A stretch of DNA of 64,000 nt from Petunia secreta. Lineage: Eukaryota; Streptophyta; Magnoliopsida; Solanales; Solanaceae. The stretch spans positions 49,775,001 through 49,839,000 of the forward strand of contig JARKIP010000005.1 of assembly GCA_029990175.1 (NCBI GenBank). Direction: 5' to 3'. The position numbers and the translations under genes were made by a program. Shown here in pieces: positions 12,237 through 22,232 of the stretch (position 1 is the first letter of the stretch; each line of letters begins with the position of its first letter). Below the pieces are notes generated by a model that did not search any database, was not told the DNA's origin, and saw nothing but the letters and a program-made list of their open reading frames with translations.

Positions 12237-14894
12237 TGACACGACCCCAAATCCGGTTAGGCCGTGCGGGCACCCGACATCCTCCCCTAAACCCGTCGGG
12301 CGAACCCTTACCAATTAAATAAGGAAAATAAATATAATAGTTCATAAATAAGGACAACACTTAATAAAACACACAAACATATTGACACTTCTAAGCTGTA
12401 TGAAAGAAAATTACAGCTAACTACCCAACATACTAAGTTTAGGGCTATCCAGACTAGACATCTAAGAGTACAAAAGAAGACAAATACCTCCTGAAGGGAG
12501 CAAAATGCAACTGAAATAATAACCAATAAACTGGTAGCCATCCGGAATAAAACCTGGCTCACCCTAACAGCTGAAGTCGTCTTCGCTCCTGAACAACGTG
12601 GCGAACTCAATCTTGGAGCGAACCTGCCGAAACGAGATAGGTAGATAAGAAACAAACAAAAAACAAGGGTGAGTCAAAAGGACTCAACAAGTGGGGCAGA
12701 CTAACCACCTCAAAGAATAGGATAGCTAGCCAGGGAGAAGAAAAACAGATAAACTAAATCCATCTTATTTGAACTATAAACAGGCAAAGCCATATAATAA
12801 CTGAAAACACGTATGGAATCATAAACAGCCAGGGACATAAGGTAGACAGAACATATAGATATCCTGAACATGTCGACAATCAGAAATACATCCTGTTGCG
12901 GCGTGCAATCCGATCCATATATTCATATTGTTGCGGCGTGCAACCCGATTCGTATATTTACACTGTTGCGGCGTGCAACCCGATCCGATCCATGTATTCA
13001 TATTGTCGCGACGTGCAACCCGAGATACGAGCCAGAAATATATAGGCAAACTGAGATATGATATACATACCGCATATATAAAACACAACACGATAGTCAC
13101 ACAATAGTCAGCACGCGGTGCAATGAAATGGGATGAATGCAGTATGATGCAATGGTGTCACATGTGCCAAATAGATGGAGCGGAATCCTCCTGCTCCGGG
13201 GACGGAATCCTCCTACCCTCAATATAATGCAATAGAGTGGAATCCTCCTGCTCCGAGGGCGGAATCCTCCTATCCTCAATATGATGCAATGGAGCGGAAT
13301 CCTCATGCTCCGAGGGCGGAATCCTCCTACCCTCAATATGATGCAATGGAGCGAAATCCTCCTGCTCTGAGGGCGGAATCGTCCTACCATCCATATGATG
13401 CAATTGAGCGGAATCCTCCTGCTCCGAGGGCGGAATCCTCCTACCCTCAATATGATGCAATGGAGCGGAATCCTCCTGCTCCGAGGGCGGAATCCTCCTA
13501 CCCTCAATTTGATGCAATGTGCATAAGAATGCAACATGATGCAATAATAACCCATCACCAGCGCGGGACTCTCATTGACAGCTGCAAAGTATATACCAAC
13601 TCACAACCAAAGTAAAATACTCAGATTCTCAATGCAATACCAATAACATGACATAATATATAATATAGAATATAAATCCAAAGCTAAGGCGTAATGAGTA
13701 CGCCTATCGGCAGCTACACACGTAAGGAACACGTGGTAGAAAATCCACGAGGCCAGGTGCCTCCAAAGAAATGGATATAAACACTTACCTTGTTACAAAG
13801 TTAACACTGCTGCCCAACAATTGCTTTATTCTTTTGGATTCATTGCCAAACGATCCCACTATGTTCAATGAGCAGAAAAATATATCAAATAGGGATAAAG
13901 GCTTCATTCCTCACATCTTAGGGCACTCCGGTTAGGAGCCTGATACCCTATTCGCATACGCAATACGCAGGCCAGGCCTATGTACGGGGTTTAAGGTCAC
14001 ATAACCAAACCCTAAATAAATTACATTTATATTTTGCCCATAACTCACTGAGTACGAATATATAATCAATTCCATTATCGGGGTCCATTTGACCCTTTAA
14101 ACTATTAATTGAACTTATTAAAACGATGTCTAATATTCCAAGTTTTACTATTAAAACATATTCAAACACACGTAATAAACTCAAATAATATATTAGGTTC
14201 ATTACCTGAATGTTTCAGGGTGAAAATTCTACTTTTTCCCGGCCCCTTTTCTCATTTTCTGGCATTTTTTCTCCTTGGTTTCTAAGTTTTTGGAATTGGT
14301 CATGTTTATGTACGGGTTCCTTATCCTTGGTGCTAAGGGATATTAAATCCCAAAGCACCGCCAAACTTTTGTCCTTTTTCTTTTTTTTTTTTTCCTTTTA
14401 AAATTTGCTGTTATGGTAAAAATTAAAACGGTACCCTACGATATTCGAAATAATTCCAACTTTTGCATACAAGTTATACAAAATATATGTAACATACTCG
14501 CGAAGGCGGATCTCAAATCGGGTTCCCGAAACTCAAGATGCGAATTTAAATGGAAAAAGATCAAATTATTTAACTTTCGGCATTTTAGCGAAAAGTAGCC
14601 GAACAACATCGAAATTCACTTTCGAAAGTTTATAAAAGTCACAAATAATCATACGAACCTAACGGCGCTTTCGGATTTCAAATCTGAGCTCATTCGCCCA
14701 AAACCGAGCTCAAAAATCTCTTTTTAATATTTATCGCCAGTAAAAACTGAAACCTTCTTCCGATGCCTACCAAACGAGGTCTGATTTAGCTCAAATTCTA
14801 CAGATAAGTCCCAATGAATATTACAAATATTTTAAAATTATTGGCACACCAATCGGAGTCCTAACTTCCGAAACGACTGACCGAGGTCGTTTCA
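12237..14894 (-). repeat. Right-hand (5') LTR (2658 bp) of the gag-only array
   Basis: It starts TGACACGACC on the plus strand and ends GGTCGTTTCA at 14894. It is about 45 bp longer than the central LTR, chiefly through an extra segment near 14188-14240. MULE-1 minisatellite sequence resumes at 14895. Confidence 0.85.
13182..13518. repeat. 57-bp minisatellite in the right-hand LTR, about six units
   Basis: Homologous to 7431-7769 in position and unit, with more point differences between units (for example one unit reads CCATCCATATGATGCAATT). Confidence 0.9.
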
Positions 14895-16380
14895 TATCAT
14901 CATTTGTCACTCTTACAAGTATAGTGGGTCATTTCTACTCATAGTGATCATCATTTCTCACTCTAACAAGTATAATGGGTCATTTGTAGGTATAATGATC
15001 ATCATTTCTCCCTATAACAAGTATAGTGGGTCATTTCTTATCATATTGATCATCATTTCTCACACAAACTACTCTAAGTGGTCTTTGTGATGAAAATTGA
15101 TGAATTAATCACTCTTACAAGTATAACTGGTCACTTATAGTCATATAATCATCATATTTTGTCATGTTAACTACTCTAATTGTGAAAAAGTATGATGAAG
15201 ATAGAAAATTTGAACAGGGCGCTCAGAACGACACATAAAATGTGACAAACTTCTAGTTGATGTTCGAAACTAGAGTATATGTATGGATAATCATTTCTTC
15301 CTATAACAAGTATAGTTGGTCATTTATAGTGATAGTGATCATCATTTGTCACTCTTACAAATGATCATTATTTGTCACTCTTACAAGTATAGTGGGTCAT
15401 TTCTACTCATAATGATCATCATTTCTCACTCTAACAAGTATAGTGGGTCATTTGTAGGTATAATGATCATCATTTCTACCTATAACAAGTATAGTGGGTC
15501 ATTTATAGTCATAATGATCATCATTTCTCCCTATAACAAGTATAGTTGGTCATTTATAGTGATAGTGATCATCATTTGTCACTCTTACAAGTATAGTGGG
15601 TCATTTCTACTCATAGTGATCATCATTTCTCACTCTAACAAGTATAGTGGGTCATTTCTAGGTATAATGATCATCATTTCTCCCTATAACAAGTATAGTG
15701 GGTCATTTCTTATCATATTGATCATCATTTGTCACTCTTACAAGTATAGTGGGTCATTTGTAGTCATAATGATCATCATTTGTCACACAAACTACTCTAA
15801 GTGGTCTTTCTGATGAAAGTGGATGAGTTTATCACTCTTACAAGTATAATTGGCCACTCATAGTCATACAATAATCATAATTTGTCGCTCTACCTACTCT
15901 AATTGTGAAAAAGTATGATGAAGATAGAAAAAATTGAACATGGCGCTCGGAACGACACATAAAATATGACAAACATCTATTTGATGTTCGAAACTAGAGT
16001 GTATGTATGGATCATCATATGATGAAGATAGCAACATTAAAAATTGTGCGATCCGAACGACCATTTAATGCAACGAACATCAATAGATTTTTAAACAACC
16101 CTATGATATATGATCATCACTTGTCACTCAATTGGTCATCACTACTGATAATTGTCAACATTTATCACCCTAACAAGTATAATTGGTCATTACTACTGAT
16201 AATTGTCATCATTTCTTAGTCTACCAACTATATTTGGTCCTTTTAAGCGAAATGAGCATCATTTGTCACTTTTACAATTCTAGTGGGTCATTTCTAGTGA
16301 TAATCATCATCATTTGTAAATCAAACAAGTATAATTGGTACTTTCTAGTTAAAATGAACATCATTTATCACTCTATTCTG
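14895..16380. repeat. 51-bp minisatellite block of MULE-1
   Basis: The unit is GATCATCATTTGTCACTC, then TTACAAGTATAGTGGGTCAT and a variable tail. Clean arrays lie at about 14895-15080 and 15290-15800. A degraded array with a related spacer repeat (AGTATGATGAAGATAGAAAA, at 15189 and 15912) runs to about 16380. The unit length keeps one plus-strand frame open for 165 codons of a 17-residue repeat; I do not regard that as a gene. There are no unique spacers, so it is not a CRISPR array. Confidence 0.9.
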
Positions 16381-16711
16381 GAAATTTTGTCGCGTATAGT
16401 GTTAATAATTATCATTTATACCTGGAACATACCAGTTGCGTTCCGAACATATATTTTTGTGTTGGAACACATTGTATATGTTCCGAACATGGTGTATGAA
16501 TTTATTAACTTTTCCAGAAATAGAGTAGAACAAGTTGTCGTTTGGAACATCTTATTGTCATATCCTAAACGACAGTTGATGTGTTGCGAACTATAAGCAA
16601 ATATGATAGTTTGGAGATAATTTAACAGTACTAATTAAAGACCTTCATAATAATATTAATTGAAAAGAGATAACAAAAGCATATTCATAAACAGTACAAC
16701 TACTTAAACAA
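16381..16711. other. MULE-1 non-coding segment with palindromic motif copies
   Basis: It contains GCGTTCCGAACAT (about 16438), GTTGGAACACATTG (16462), ATGTTCCGAACATGG (16481) and TTTGGAACATCT (16540). No gene is recognised. Confidence 0.6.
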
Positions 16712-16981
16712 CTAATATATAATAGAGTCTTCGTTATTGTTTTGGCCTCCACCGAATTGATTTTGCAGAACCCTCTCAATTCGATCTAACTGCAATTGCA
16801 TTTGCTCAAGTTTTGTCTCGAATGTTTGAATGGACCTTTCGCAATTATCAGCTACCTCCTTGATGTCAACAACTTCAAAATGCACGTCTAGCAGTCTTGT
16901 AGGAAGCGACTTGTTTGGAGGCTCTCGGACTCGGTGGTACTTATTCCATGGATCGTTAAATACATTATTGGCCATCTGCAT
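16712..16981 (-). CDS. Small hypothetical coiled-coil protein of MULE-1 (89 aa)
   Basis: This open frame runs from ATG at 16981 to a stop at 16712. The middle and C-terminal parts are rich in heptad-like Leu/Ile/Glu/Gln (ERSIQTFETKLEQMQLQLDR), predicting a short coiled coil; the tail is Gly/Asn-rich. I do not recognise a family. It lies downstream of the transposase on the same strand, separated by about 800 bp of AT-rich DNA, so it could be a separate cargo gene or the last exon of a longer one. Related peptides may occur at the C-terminus of DUF1985/Ulp1-type transposon proteins, but I cannot verify this. With no disruption visible, it is the only undamaged frame in MULE-1. Confidence 0.4.
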   Translation of the reverse strand: MQMANNVFNDPWNKYHRVREPPNKSLPTRLLDVHFEVVDIKEVADNCERSIQTFETKLEQMQLQLDRIERVLQNQFGGGQNNNEDSIIY

Positions 16982-17760
16982 GAAAAGTTGTTTAAAATTT
17001 AGAAAAGAATCAAAGTGGAGTTATGTTTAAGGAAATATAAACATATTAGATTTTGAAATTGTGTTATGAAATATGTAGCAAATATGGAAAACTTGAGTAC
17101 CTCAACTTGTTCTTCCTTGATATGGAAACTGGTGAAAGCTGAATTTAATACTTGGTTAATGGGAAATGAATTGTAAATTGGGTATTCATCAAGGAGGTAT
17201 TTATAGATGTTTTGAAGTGGCTTTTAATTTCAAGTGTGCATGTGTTTTGACGTGACTGTTGCAGCAACCAACTTGTATTTTAGCCGTTTGGTGTATTGGT
17301 ATTTGGGCATCCCAACTGTTCATTGTAGCCGTTTGTCTTTTAAATTTTGAATGGCTTGTTCGGAACGTCACGTATAAAAGTATAATATAATATCCTTTAC
17401 AAGATGTTCCGAACATCTTCTCGAAGGTAGCACTTGGTAAATGCTACGACTATGAATTGTGAAATAAAGACATGACAAGCTTTCACATGCCTTGACATCG
17501 TTCGGAACATCAAATGTAATATCCTAAACAACACTGGATGTGTTGGAAACAATAAGCAAATATGTGCACAATATAATTGCAAAAGATGCAGCAAAGCAAA
17601 TATGTGCACAACATAACTTAAGAAACTAGTAAAGCAAATATGTACACAATATAAATTATACAAGTAGGACGAAAAGTCCATTATGCAATTCAAATAGAAA
17701 TCCAAATAATCCAAATAATCAAAATTATAACGAGGACGATGCTTCGTCCACTTCACAAAC
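16982..17760. other. MULE-1 spacer downstream of the transposase
   Basis: AT-rich and non-coding. Motif copies are at about 17358 (GTTCGGAACGTC), 17402 (GATGTTCCGAACATC) and 17500 (TCGTTCGGAACATC). A short imperfect direct repeat (AGCAAATATGTGCACAA, three copies) lies at 17553-17650. Confidence 0.55.
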
Positions 17761-20339
17761 TCAATTTGTAGGCTGACTTGTAGCCTCAGTTCTACTACGA
17801 ACAACGGGGCATATAGTTTTCTTGTGACCATATCTCTTGCAGTTGCCACATTTATTTATCCTCTTTGGAAGACGTTCCCCAATATATCGAATCCGGTTAA
17901 CCCTTCTCCTTTCACGATTGTTCGGCTTCGGGGGAGGAGGCACTGAATAAACTATCTCTTCAGCAGGGACGACCATGATTCGTCAGGAGGTACTGCATTG
18001 ATAGGCTCTGCATAGGCAAGGATGTATGCTTGTGTAGTGTAATATTCAGAAGTGTATTCATACACTCTACTTCCATATTCATCGCCATGCAACCCCCTAA
18101 TTGCTGCCATAGCATGTACACAAGGTAACTGATCAAGATCAAAATCCCTACATGTACATGTCCTCTCATATAGATCAACTTCTGCCTCACACCATGGACT
18201 AATGATTTCGAAACCATAAGTTCCCTTCCTGTTGACAACTAGCTTGTCTTCCACTTCTTTATTCTTCCTTATTTTTATTTCAACGTCTGGTACGCATAAA
18301 TTTGGGTGGTTGATTAACTTCATAGCTCTAGTGTAGAATTTTTCCGCAAAGTTCCTACCGATATCCTTCAAGAGGGCAACAATGGGGTATTCTCTTTGCT
18401 CCTTCAGCATGGAATTAATGGACTCAGCTATATTTGATGTCATAACTTGAAACCTATTAAAAAGAATAAATATTATAATAATCAAAAGATGTTCCTAACA
18501 TAAAGCACAAGTGCAGATATAGGGATAAGAAGTGCGGAACATTCATGATGTTCCTAACATGAAGCATACGTTCAGAACGACAATAAGGAGTTCGGAACAT
18601 CGCTAGAAAATAAATTTTCCTAATAATGTTCTGCACATATATGTTATGTTTGGAATGCGTCGAGTGACGTTTGGAACATATTGAAAGCAGACAGTAATAT
18701 TAGACCTTGTTATTATAGTTTACCTGTTTCCTAGGAAATATAATCTTCTCCATCTATGATAGCCAACAACATTTTCAAGATAATCTGCTACCCTCCAATC
18801 AATAGTCCTGATCTCATTCATAGCATCAGTGAACTCCTCTACCCTGTATGCCTTTGCTGCAGTGTAGTATTTATGAACACTGATTCCAAACTGAAACTTT
18901 GTTCGGATGCTTTCACCTAGGTGCCACATGAAAACTCCATAGTGTGCAGAAGGAAATACTTGGGCGACCATTTTCGAGATGCTCGGATGTCTATCCGAAA
19001 CAATGCACAACTCTTCACTATCTGAAACTATGCAGCGTAATTATTCGAAAAAATACTCATATGAGGCATCACACTCTTTGTCTACAATACAAAAAGCAGC
19101 AAGGAATACATGACTCATTGCATCCTGAGCAACAGCAGACAACAACACCCCTCCATACTCGCCAGACAAATGTGTACCGCCAACAGCTAGGATTTTTCTC
19201 ACGTAAGTATATCCCCTGATCCACGCTCCATAAGAGAGAAAAAAAATACAAGAACTTCCTTGTGCTAGAAAGCCTCAAATCTGTCTTGGTTCCTGGATTC
19301 TAACTCCTAACCATATAAGCATAAGCATCAAGAATTTCAATACATTTCTCATGTGTTCCCCGTGTCAAAGCTTTTGCAAATTGACAGCCCCTAAGACACT
19401 TCCAGTAGCTAACCTTACAACCAAAATCGTTGTTAAGGGACTCCCTAATAGATTTTGTGGTTGGACCTTTTCCCATTAAATATTTACCTTTCATGAACTC
19501 ACCAATTATGACTGGAATGATGTTGGACACCGCATGTGTGCGAGTTATTGTAAACGCTAATGTAGAACCTATCATTATTTTTATACCTCATTGCCCTTAA
19601 CCACCATTTGCATTTCACATCTAAACATCTAGCATTAAAAACATTTACAGTATTCTTCAATGCTTTGTAATTAAAATGATGTTTAACTGCTGCAATCTTC
19701 AATTTGGTGACCAGTTCTTTCTTATTGGCGAAAGTCATACCTTTTTCAAAACCTGTGCCATCGACGAAGTGATATCGGCTCGCTGTTTGGTGTTGGAAAC
19801 ACATGGGTATAAATGGCAGGATCTTCCTCTACATATTTTTCTTCTACTTCTTTTTCTTTTTCTTCATCTACATCTACGCCTCCTCTGTCTTCTTCTACCC
19901 CTCCTCCTATGTCTCCTTCTACTTCTTCATGTAAGTCATCCAATCGCTGACTAAAATCATGCCCTCCACTATTTGGCATTTCTTGGTCATTAGAACCAAC
20001 ACATTCCTCCGTCGTAGAAACCACAATTACCCTTAGAGTGGGCCTAGCACCATTATGATCAACGTCAGCCATATAAAGGCGTACATCATCATCATTTCTT
20101 ATTATAACGGGAGGAGTTTTTTGATTTGCGGCAACACTCAACATGTAAGTAATGCAAATGTCCCTCGTATTGTTTCTTATGCCCCAACTTCCGATGATTT
20201 TGTTAAGTAGAACATCATACGTAACATCTCTAGGCATAAGAATGGGTCTTGACTCTTTAACCTTCGGAACCAAAGCATAACATTTAGAACGGTCCACCCA
20301 TTCACCTTGATAATTAACACCTGATATAACCTCACTCAT
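17761..20339 (-). pseudogene. MURA-type Mutator transposase of MULE-1, broken
   Basis: The minus frame starts MSEVISGVNYQGEW at 20339. An acidic linker follows, then a MuDR-type DNA-binding region (KKELVTKLKIAAVKHHFNYK, from about 19720) with HTC-type Zn ligands. The transposase core is at about 19230-18720 (GTHLSGEYGGVLLSAVAQDA; SDRHPSI). A plausible intron runs from about 18721 to a TAG acceptor near 18455. The SWIM finger CTCRDFDLDQLPCVHAMAA is at about 18160-18100, and the CCHC knuckle CGNCKRYGHKKTIC at about 17855-17812. Frameshifts occur near 19790, 19510 and 17965, and stops near 19302 and 19250. The first catalytic Asp of the usual VDGTHL motif is Gly here (codon GGC, plus-strand 19179-19181), so even a repaired frame would lack a key residue. 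This is the mobilising enzyme of the element. Confidence 0.85.
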
Positions 20340-21263
20340 CGATGGTCACCCGCAATAAATTGGAATGACCAACTATTAGTATTACTAATATTTATACAGT
20401 ATGTTCCAAACTCAATGTTGCTTATTTGGAACATCTCTGCTGACGTTCTGAACATCACGTTACAGTTTTTCATTTCTTAATGCAAGATGTTCCGAATCTC
20501 AATGTTGCTCGTTTGGAACATCGGATTCAGACGTTCTGAACATCACCTTACACTTTTTCGTTGCTTAATGCAAGATGTTCCAAACTGCTAATAGAACGCT
20601 CAAACATCTACCAGGATGTTTCGAACATTATATGTGAAAATTCCAATAAATACATACGCCGTGTAAAACGCTAGTGATATGTTTAGAATTACAATTACGA
20701 CCATAGGAACGTTGAAATGATGTTTGGAATTTCAGGCAGATTGTTCGGAAGAACTGAATCCGTAACCACCTCGAATCAACAAAAACAACTAAAAACATGT
20801 TCTAAAGTTAGTACACTTACCGGAAATGACTGGATTGATACGATCAAAATTAGAGGAACAAGATTTCCCCTTTAATGGATAAGAAACAACCAAATTTAAC
20901 AAAATTCCGTATAACCCAAATGTGGTGGGTCTCAGCTTGAATTGCCTAAAACTGGAAAAGATATTTAGTAAATAAGCTCAGCAGCTATGGTGGAATGGGT
21001 ATTATTTCGATCTAGGAAAGAAAGCTCAGCAGCTATGGTGGAACTTTGGGCGGGAATGGAATGGGAAAAAAATGGAGGGAAAACGGGGGAGAGGAGAGAG
21101 GGAAGCAGCTAGGTAAATGGCCAAATTTGGCAAAAAACTAGCTTTTATACATGGACTATTGTGTAACTTACAAAATATTGGGGTGAGAATGTTAGATAGT
21201 TAATAACACTAATTAACTGAGGACCCTAGATTTCATGTTTAAAACTTGAGCCTTTTTCCACTC
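20340..21263. other. MULE-1 right subterminal region, upstream of the transposase
   Basis: Non-coding. It has at least eight copies of the GTTCCGAAC-like motif between about 20401 and 20745, in both orientations. It also has a short direct repeat (AAGCTCAGCAGCTATGGTGG at 20973 and 21029). It likely holds the transposase promoter. Confidence 0.5.
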
Positions 21264-21592
21264 AAAAAAGACTTGGGGAGTCCTGCCAAGCCAAAGCCCC
21301 TAGTTTCCATAGAAAAATATTTAATTTTAGCTTCTAATAGTGACTCTACAAAAATTTATTGGACGAGTTCTTGCAATCGGGGCTAAAAATTTATCGAACG
21401 ACTTCTACCAATCAGGGCTAAAAATTAAATTATTTTAATGAGGGCTAGAAGTTTAAGTGAAATTTTGATGCGTAGCCATTTTTGGACGCATTCAAAGAGT
21501 TTTATCCACCGTTTCAAAATTCATTGAGAAATAACCAAAAATTCGCGAGCACACTTACGCTCCATTAGCGTTGGAAAAACACCCTAGACTAG
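21264..21592 (-). repeat. Right terminal inverted repeat of MULE-1
   Basis: Reverse complement of the left end: CCTAGACTAG at 21583-21592, GTAGCCATTTTTGGACGC at 21472-21489, CAAAAAAGACTTGGGG at about 21268. It is longer than the left end because of an insertion that contains a repeated AGGGCTAGAAGTTT / GGGGCTAAAAATTT phrase. Confidence 0.65.
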
Positions 21593-21955
21593 TCCCATAA
21601 CAAAATACTTGGGCTTTGAACAAAACTTGTCTTGTTCAAAGCCCAAGTATTTTGTTATGAGACTGAAGTTTTATACAAAGTCCCATAGTAAAATAATCCC
21701 ATAACAAAATAATGGGACCTTGACTTAGCATGTTCAAAGGTCCCATTATTTTGTTATGGGATAATTATGTGACTTTATCCCATAACAAAATAATGAGATT
21801 TATCCCATTACAAAGGTCCTATCAAATGGATAAATCTCATTATTTTGTTATGAGACTTTATATATAAAGCTTCAGTCCCATAACAAAATGCTGGGGCTTT
21901 GAACAAGTTTTGTTCACAGCCCCAACATTTGATTATGAGACTGAAGCTTTATATA
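21592..21955. repeat. Cluster of four consecutive near-perfect hairpins
   Basis: The inverted repeats are at 21592-21664, 21696-21762, 21776-21856 and 21861-21955. All have outer arms beginning CCCATAACAAAAT and ending ATTTTGTTATGRGA. The inner arms differ between hairpins: CTTGGGCTTTGAACAA in the first, AATGGGACCTTGA in the second, AATGAGATTTATCC in the third and GCTGGGGCTTTGAACAA in the fourth. Arms are about 25-40 bp with short loops. A fifth half-copy follows at 21958-21990. The block sits exactly at the outer edge of MULE-1, about 240 bp upstream of the gag-like gene. Confidence 0.9.
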
Positions 21956-22018
21956 AAGTCCCATAACAAAATGCTTCGGTCTTGAACAAATACTGGGGAT
22001 AAATTACTGAACCTTCCC

Positions 22019-22027
22019 AGTATAAAT
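22019..22027 (+). promoter_or_regulatory. Putative TATA box of the tandem-gag gene
   Basis: AGTATAAATG lies about 210 bp before the ATG at 22233, just downstream of the hairpin cluster. It is the best TATA match in this interval. There is no expression evidence. Confidence 0.4.
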
Positions 22028-22232
22028 GTTGGGGCTTTGAATATTTATACTAAGATTTGTCTGGAAGTGGCTATTTCTCAGTAAATTTATTTTTGACGGC
22101 TAGAAATCAATTAGACGCTCACCAAATAGGGACGCCGAAGTGTCCTGTTTCTGTAAGTCTCCCCTTCTTGCAAGTTAGTGATCTAATCCAAACTTTACCA
22201 AAAAAGGGGGGAAAAAGAGGGGGATTGCTACT

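Larger units (their letters stand above)
2957..14894 (-). mobile_element. Tandem LTR-internal-LTR-internal-LTR array of a gag-only Del/Tekay-like retrotransposon (TR-GAG type)
   Basis: Three LTRs (2957-3336 truncated, 6483-9095, 12237-14894) alternate with two internal regions (3337-6482, 9096-12236). Read on the minus strand, each LTR starts TGAAACGACC and ends GGTCGTGTCA. A purine tract AGTGGAGGAGAA precedes the 3' LTR and a TGGTATCAGAGC primer site follows the 5' LTR. Each internal region is only about 3.1 kb and shows decayed gag with no protease, reverse transcriptase or integrase, so the family is non-autonomous. The two units look almost identical. The left (3') LTR keeps only its first 380 bp and is fused directly to the DUF1985 exon, so any target duplication there is lost. 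A third copy lies at 28946-33194. Confidence 0.85.
89..21592. mobile_element. MULE-1, giant Mutator-like element (KAONASHI/Ulp1-MULE type), with nested retrotransposons
   Basis: The ends are inverted repeats: the left reads inward from CTAGTCTAGG at 89 and the right end is its reverse complement at 21583-21592. Between them lie a plus-strand DUF1985 pseudogene, a 51-bp minisatellite block and a minus-strand MURA-type transposase with SWIM and CCHC zinc fingers. DUF1985 genes linked to a MURA transposase are known from plant MULEs that captured Ulp1-protease-like genes. Without the retrotransposon at 2957-14894, MULE-1 would be about 9.6 kb. No Ulp1 (C48) catalytic domain is visible; it may have been lost at the insertion. 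No matching 9-bp target duplication is seen at the ends, so the outermost bases are uncertain. It is dead: both genes carry frameshifts or stops. Confidence 0.75.

Noticed and set aside
13097..13615. Equivalent open frames in the second LTR
   Set aside because: Same minisatellite, same artefact.
14895..15800. CRISPR-like regular repeats
   Set aside because: Repeats are contiguous with no unique spacers, and the genome is a plant.
15316..15813. 165-codon frame of 17-residue repeats
   Set aside because: Translation of the 51-bp minisatellite. The period explains the open frame.
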